Source of the DNA: JBAZAX01 sp041671765
GTDB lineage: Bacteria; Babelota; Babeliae; Babelales; RVW-14
Reading direction: 5' to 3'
Length of the DNA stretch: 64,000 bases
Assembly (NCBI GenBank): GCA_041671765.1
Contig: JBAZAX010000006.1
Span: 1 to 64,000 of the forward strand
Shown in pieces: positions 63,201 to 64,000 of this stretch. Position 1 is the stretch's first letter, and each line of letters begins with the position of its first letter. The translations under genes and the position numbers were made by a program. Below the pieces are notes generated by a model. It made no database searches. It was not told the origin of the DNA and saw nothing but the letters and a program-made list of their open reading frames with translations.

Positions 63201-63386
63201 AGCATAGGCGTAACGCCTGATCCAAGTAGTTTTTTACCTACAACAGAAGATGATCTAACATATTATAAAGCCATCGATCTTGACATGGATCCTCAAGCGG
63301 CTTTACATCTTTTTTCAATTATACGAAATACAGCATCCGGAGCACTTTATATTCCTGGGGAATTTAACGTTTTTGTAAACGAATAA
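60291..63386 (+). CDS. Large exported protein, possible beta-propeller
   Basis: This is an unrecognised 1031-residue protein. A signal peptide lies at residues 1-20 (MRKNLIAISILMFLTQVLIA). The body is rich in Thr, Ser, Asn, Asp and Gly and in beta-type segments such as DQFYIGTNANED, RLFIATSKVQTG, NNFWYIGPDQQTG and GWLFIGGQNGVAVLRKS. They look like blades of beta-propeller repeats. No Cys-rich or catalytic motif is seen. The ATG at 60291 follows AAGGAGA, and an upstream frame from 60231 is not favoured. The next gene starts 23 bases downstream, so the two form an operon. A surface or outer-membrane-associated role is inferred. Confidence 0.8.
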   Translation: MRKNLIAISILMFLTQVLIAKNSSVDRRLVRSISTESLGVDVNTTAYASPDQFYIGTNANEDKSLSRIAMTRGDDGNWTAIFMPMAPATSDVTINSEIDQNSPLNAKDITKLVIGSDTSAYKNPVVGLVEGEDPDQKVLLFQVTDTNEGKIILKTSSVDNLIEYALKDTSTYNAKGLHALAATQNLEKILGTPLIFALVSDSANLNEATPESIGLVPVIVGASYAGLNPLDATNFDKSGQANKAAPIINALKITNNPTFLENATADICWDDNLQRLFIATSKVQTGAESSDGAIALLVGNIKSETTKNGTKKSLQIQKCANISDKNWPSGNANKNWIVGYKNDNTKTDTKEQIINLHKVRTMHTSTGKDYVIINGGVAQNNDSTLTSSTVCEVYALPVMPSTSTDSGKLATANDDGTFAVITQGSELLRNTDIQAVVGVKPQYLVHTNTDAAFDNAKIIDMQISGDTVYVSVAGSRTDAGEDTAGESGIFASTAIFNEKRVIRAWSPWQRVMGYTDKVFGLGFDIGSNNFWYIGPDQQTGKITIWSQGDTSETGIHEGSPLSSALSNFFQEDELGVVNLFNFDDETSGFKTWKPESTYPAFSMMVALGLGKVALIETGKRSSTTSNKSPFEPTKKFDAKLVGDATTPPTETTNVFVFNDTITQALGFITSAEVARIKTSLITATKLKQNTYTEGGWLFIGGQNGVAVLRKSNGAGWNTTSGLNKLSHTDFPGKGYSFLKLTPPTGYSFSNIRKLISDGKYLYILTRSDLYRLEMNANDFTDYVAINSTRIKLIASINGTFQNDSSAQVMNKYIDEFFDIVLIDNTDNAKKLAIATTQGVWISNTMEDEFAVSDIKWNKNISRTGGEDIYLGPSLKFDFLPVKRGGTTADANGTNTIDGNLYVTAIDYKFRDLVVCRFNVQNGAVTMFDEPYIAGGISVAYFYKLADLGEIFRGTQFGSLDHVGREGQLSESIGVTPDPSSFLPTTEDDLTYYKAIDLDMDPQAALHLFSIIRNTASGALYIPGEFNVFVNE

Positions 63387-63409
63387 ACAAAACAATAAGA
63401 AGGAAACTC

Positions 63410-64000
63410 ATGAAAAACAATAAGTCACCATTTTATTTACCAATATTTTTAACAACAATTGCATGTTGGAATGCACAACTTTTTTCGTCTGTAGAAAATT
63501 TCGTACCTAACAGCGCAGTGGTGCAAACCTCACCAGACAGGCTGAAATTTGATAAAACTGTTTTTGATAATAGAAATCTCAATTTTTTCTTAGGTGCTGC
63601 AAAAGATGTCGATTATCCATCGACCGTAACTCCTCCTGCAACTAGCGCAAAACCATATGCAATTACACGAGTACAAGGAACATCAATTTGGGGAATAACA
63701 CCGGAAAAAATTTCAGTTCCATCTGATGATGGAAATAGCTATACCCCAGAAGACAATAAACTTTACGGAAAAAGAATTTTAAATCTTGGACTATTCAACA
63801 GCAGTTATCCTCTCGTTTCTTATCAAGAAGATGAAATTGATACGGCAAAAAAGGATGACTCCTCTACTCTCTTCCTAATAAACGCATACAATGATGGTAA
63901 AATGAACATAGCCACCGAAAACCCACTTAATGACTCCGCAAATCAACCAACAAAACAAATTAAGGCCCTAACCGGATCTGACACCTATGTTTTTGCTGCA
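63410..64000 (+). CDS. Exported protein, 5' part only (cut by window edge)
   Basis: An open frame of 197 codons runs from the ATG at 63410 to the end of the window with no stop. AGAAGGAAA precedes it. A signal peptide is visible (MKNNKSPFYLPIFLTTIACW, ending near NAQLFSS). The next part resembles the previous protein in style: TSPDRLKFDKTVFDN and SIWGITPEKISVPSDDGN, rich in Asn, Ser, Thr and Asp. It is probably a second member of the same exported family. Its C-terminus is not available. Confidence 0.75.
   Translation, partial: MKNNKSPFYLPIFLTTIACWNAQLFSSVENFVPNSAVVQTSPDRLKFDKTVFDNRNLNFFLGAAKDVDYPSTVTPPATSAKPYAITRVQGTSIWGITPEKISVPSDDGNSYTPEDNKLYGKRILNLGLFNSSYPLVSYQEDEIDTAKKDDSSTLFLINAYNDGKMNIATENPLNDSANQPTKQIKALTGSDTYVFAA

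Overview
The window looks like the chromosome of an AT-rich bacterium that lives inside a eukaryotic host, most plausibly Candidatus Dependentiae (TM6) or a relative with the same lifestyle. This is inferred from content, not from a marker gene. Housekeeping genes are compact and overlapping (truA-cdsA, dnaG-rpoD, lgt, murG, murJ, lolD-like ABC, lon, rarA, rlmN, rpsF-rpsR, typA, a DciA-like gene). They are interspersed with many genes for exported proteins, several of which carry domains typical of the eukaryotic ubiquitin system. TGA is used as a stop, so the code is standard.

Layout. 1-7.5 kb: exported coiled-coil protein, rlmN, small exported proteins, a mevalonate-pathway pair (phosphomevalonate kinase and diphosphomevalonate decarboxylase) and a VIT/CCC1-like membrane protein. 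7.5-16.6 kb: a long minus-strand block with an exported USP-like peptidase translationally joined to cdsA and truA, then a GT4 glycosyltransferase, rpoD with a lysine-rich N-terminal extension, dnaG and lgt. 16.8-24.7 kb: exported methyltransferase-like protein, Fic protein, murG, TPR protein, DciA-like protein, a protein ending in a partial J-like segment, and rarA. 24.7-38.5 kb: the accessory core, with an ankyrin-RING protein and a five-gene minus-strand operon: tandem USP, two pentapeptide-repeat proteins, a 1171-residue exported protein ending in a colicin-E3-type rRNase domain, and its probable immunity gene. 38.6-49 kb: NhaC antiporter, a 1268-residue repeat protein, murJ, ABC ATPase and lon. 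49-57.1 kb: RING-H2 protein, AAA/DUF4143 ATPase, OPT transporter, an S24-like regulator without its catalytic serine, and three tandem F-box-like/ankyrin paralogues. 57.2-64 kb: rpsF-rpsR, typA and two large exported proteins, the last cut by the window edge.

How it fits together. Two USP-like proteins, two RING proteins and three F-box-like/ankyrin proteins, all with signal peptides, suggest a set of secreted effectors that add and remove host ubiquitin. Seven exported proteins, six of these plus the toxin, share a signal-peptide end of the form Ala/Gly-Met. OPT, NhaC and VIT-like transporters fit a life that takes nutrients and ions from the host. The E3-like toxin and its neighbour look like a polymorphic toxin-immunity pair set inside the effector operon. 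That operon is the best candidate for an undescribed system here.
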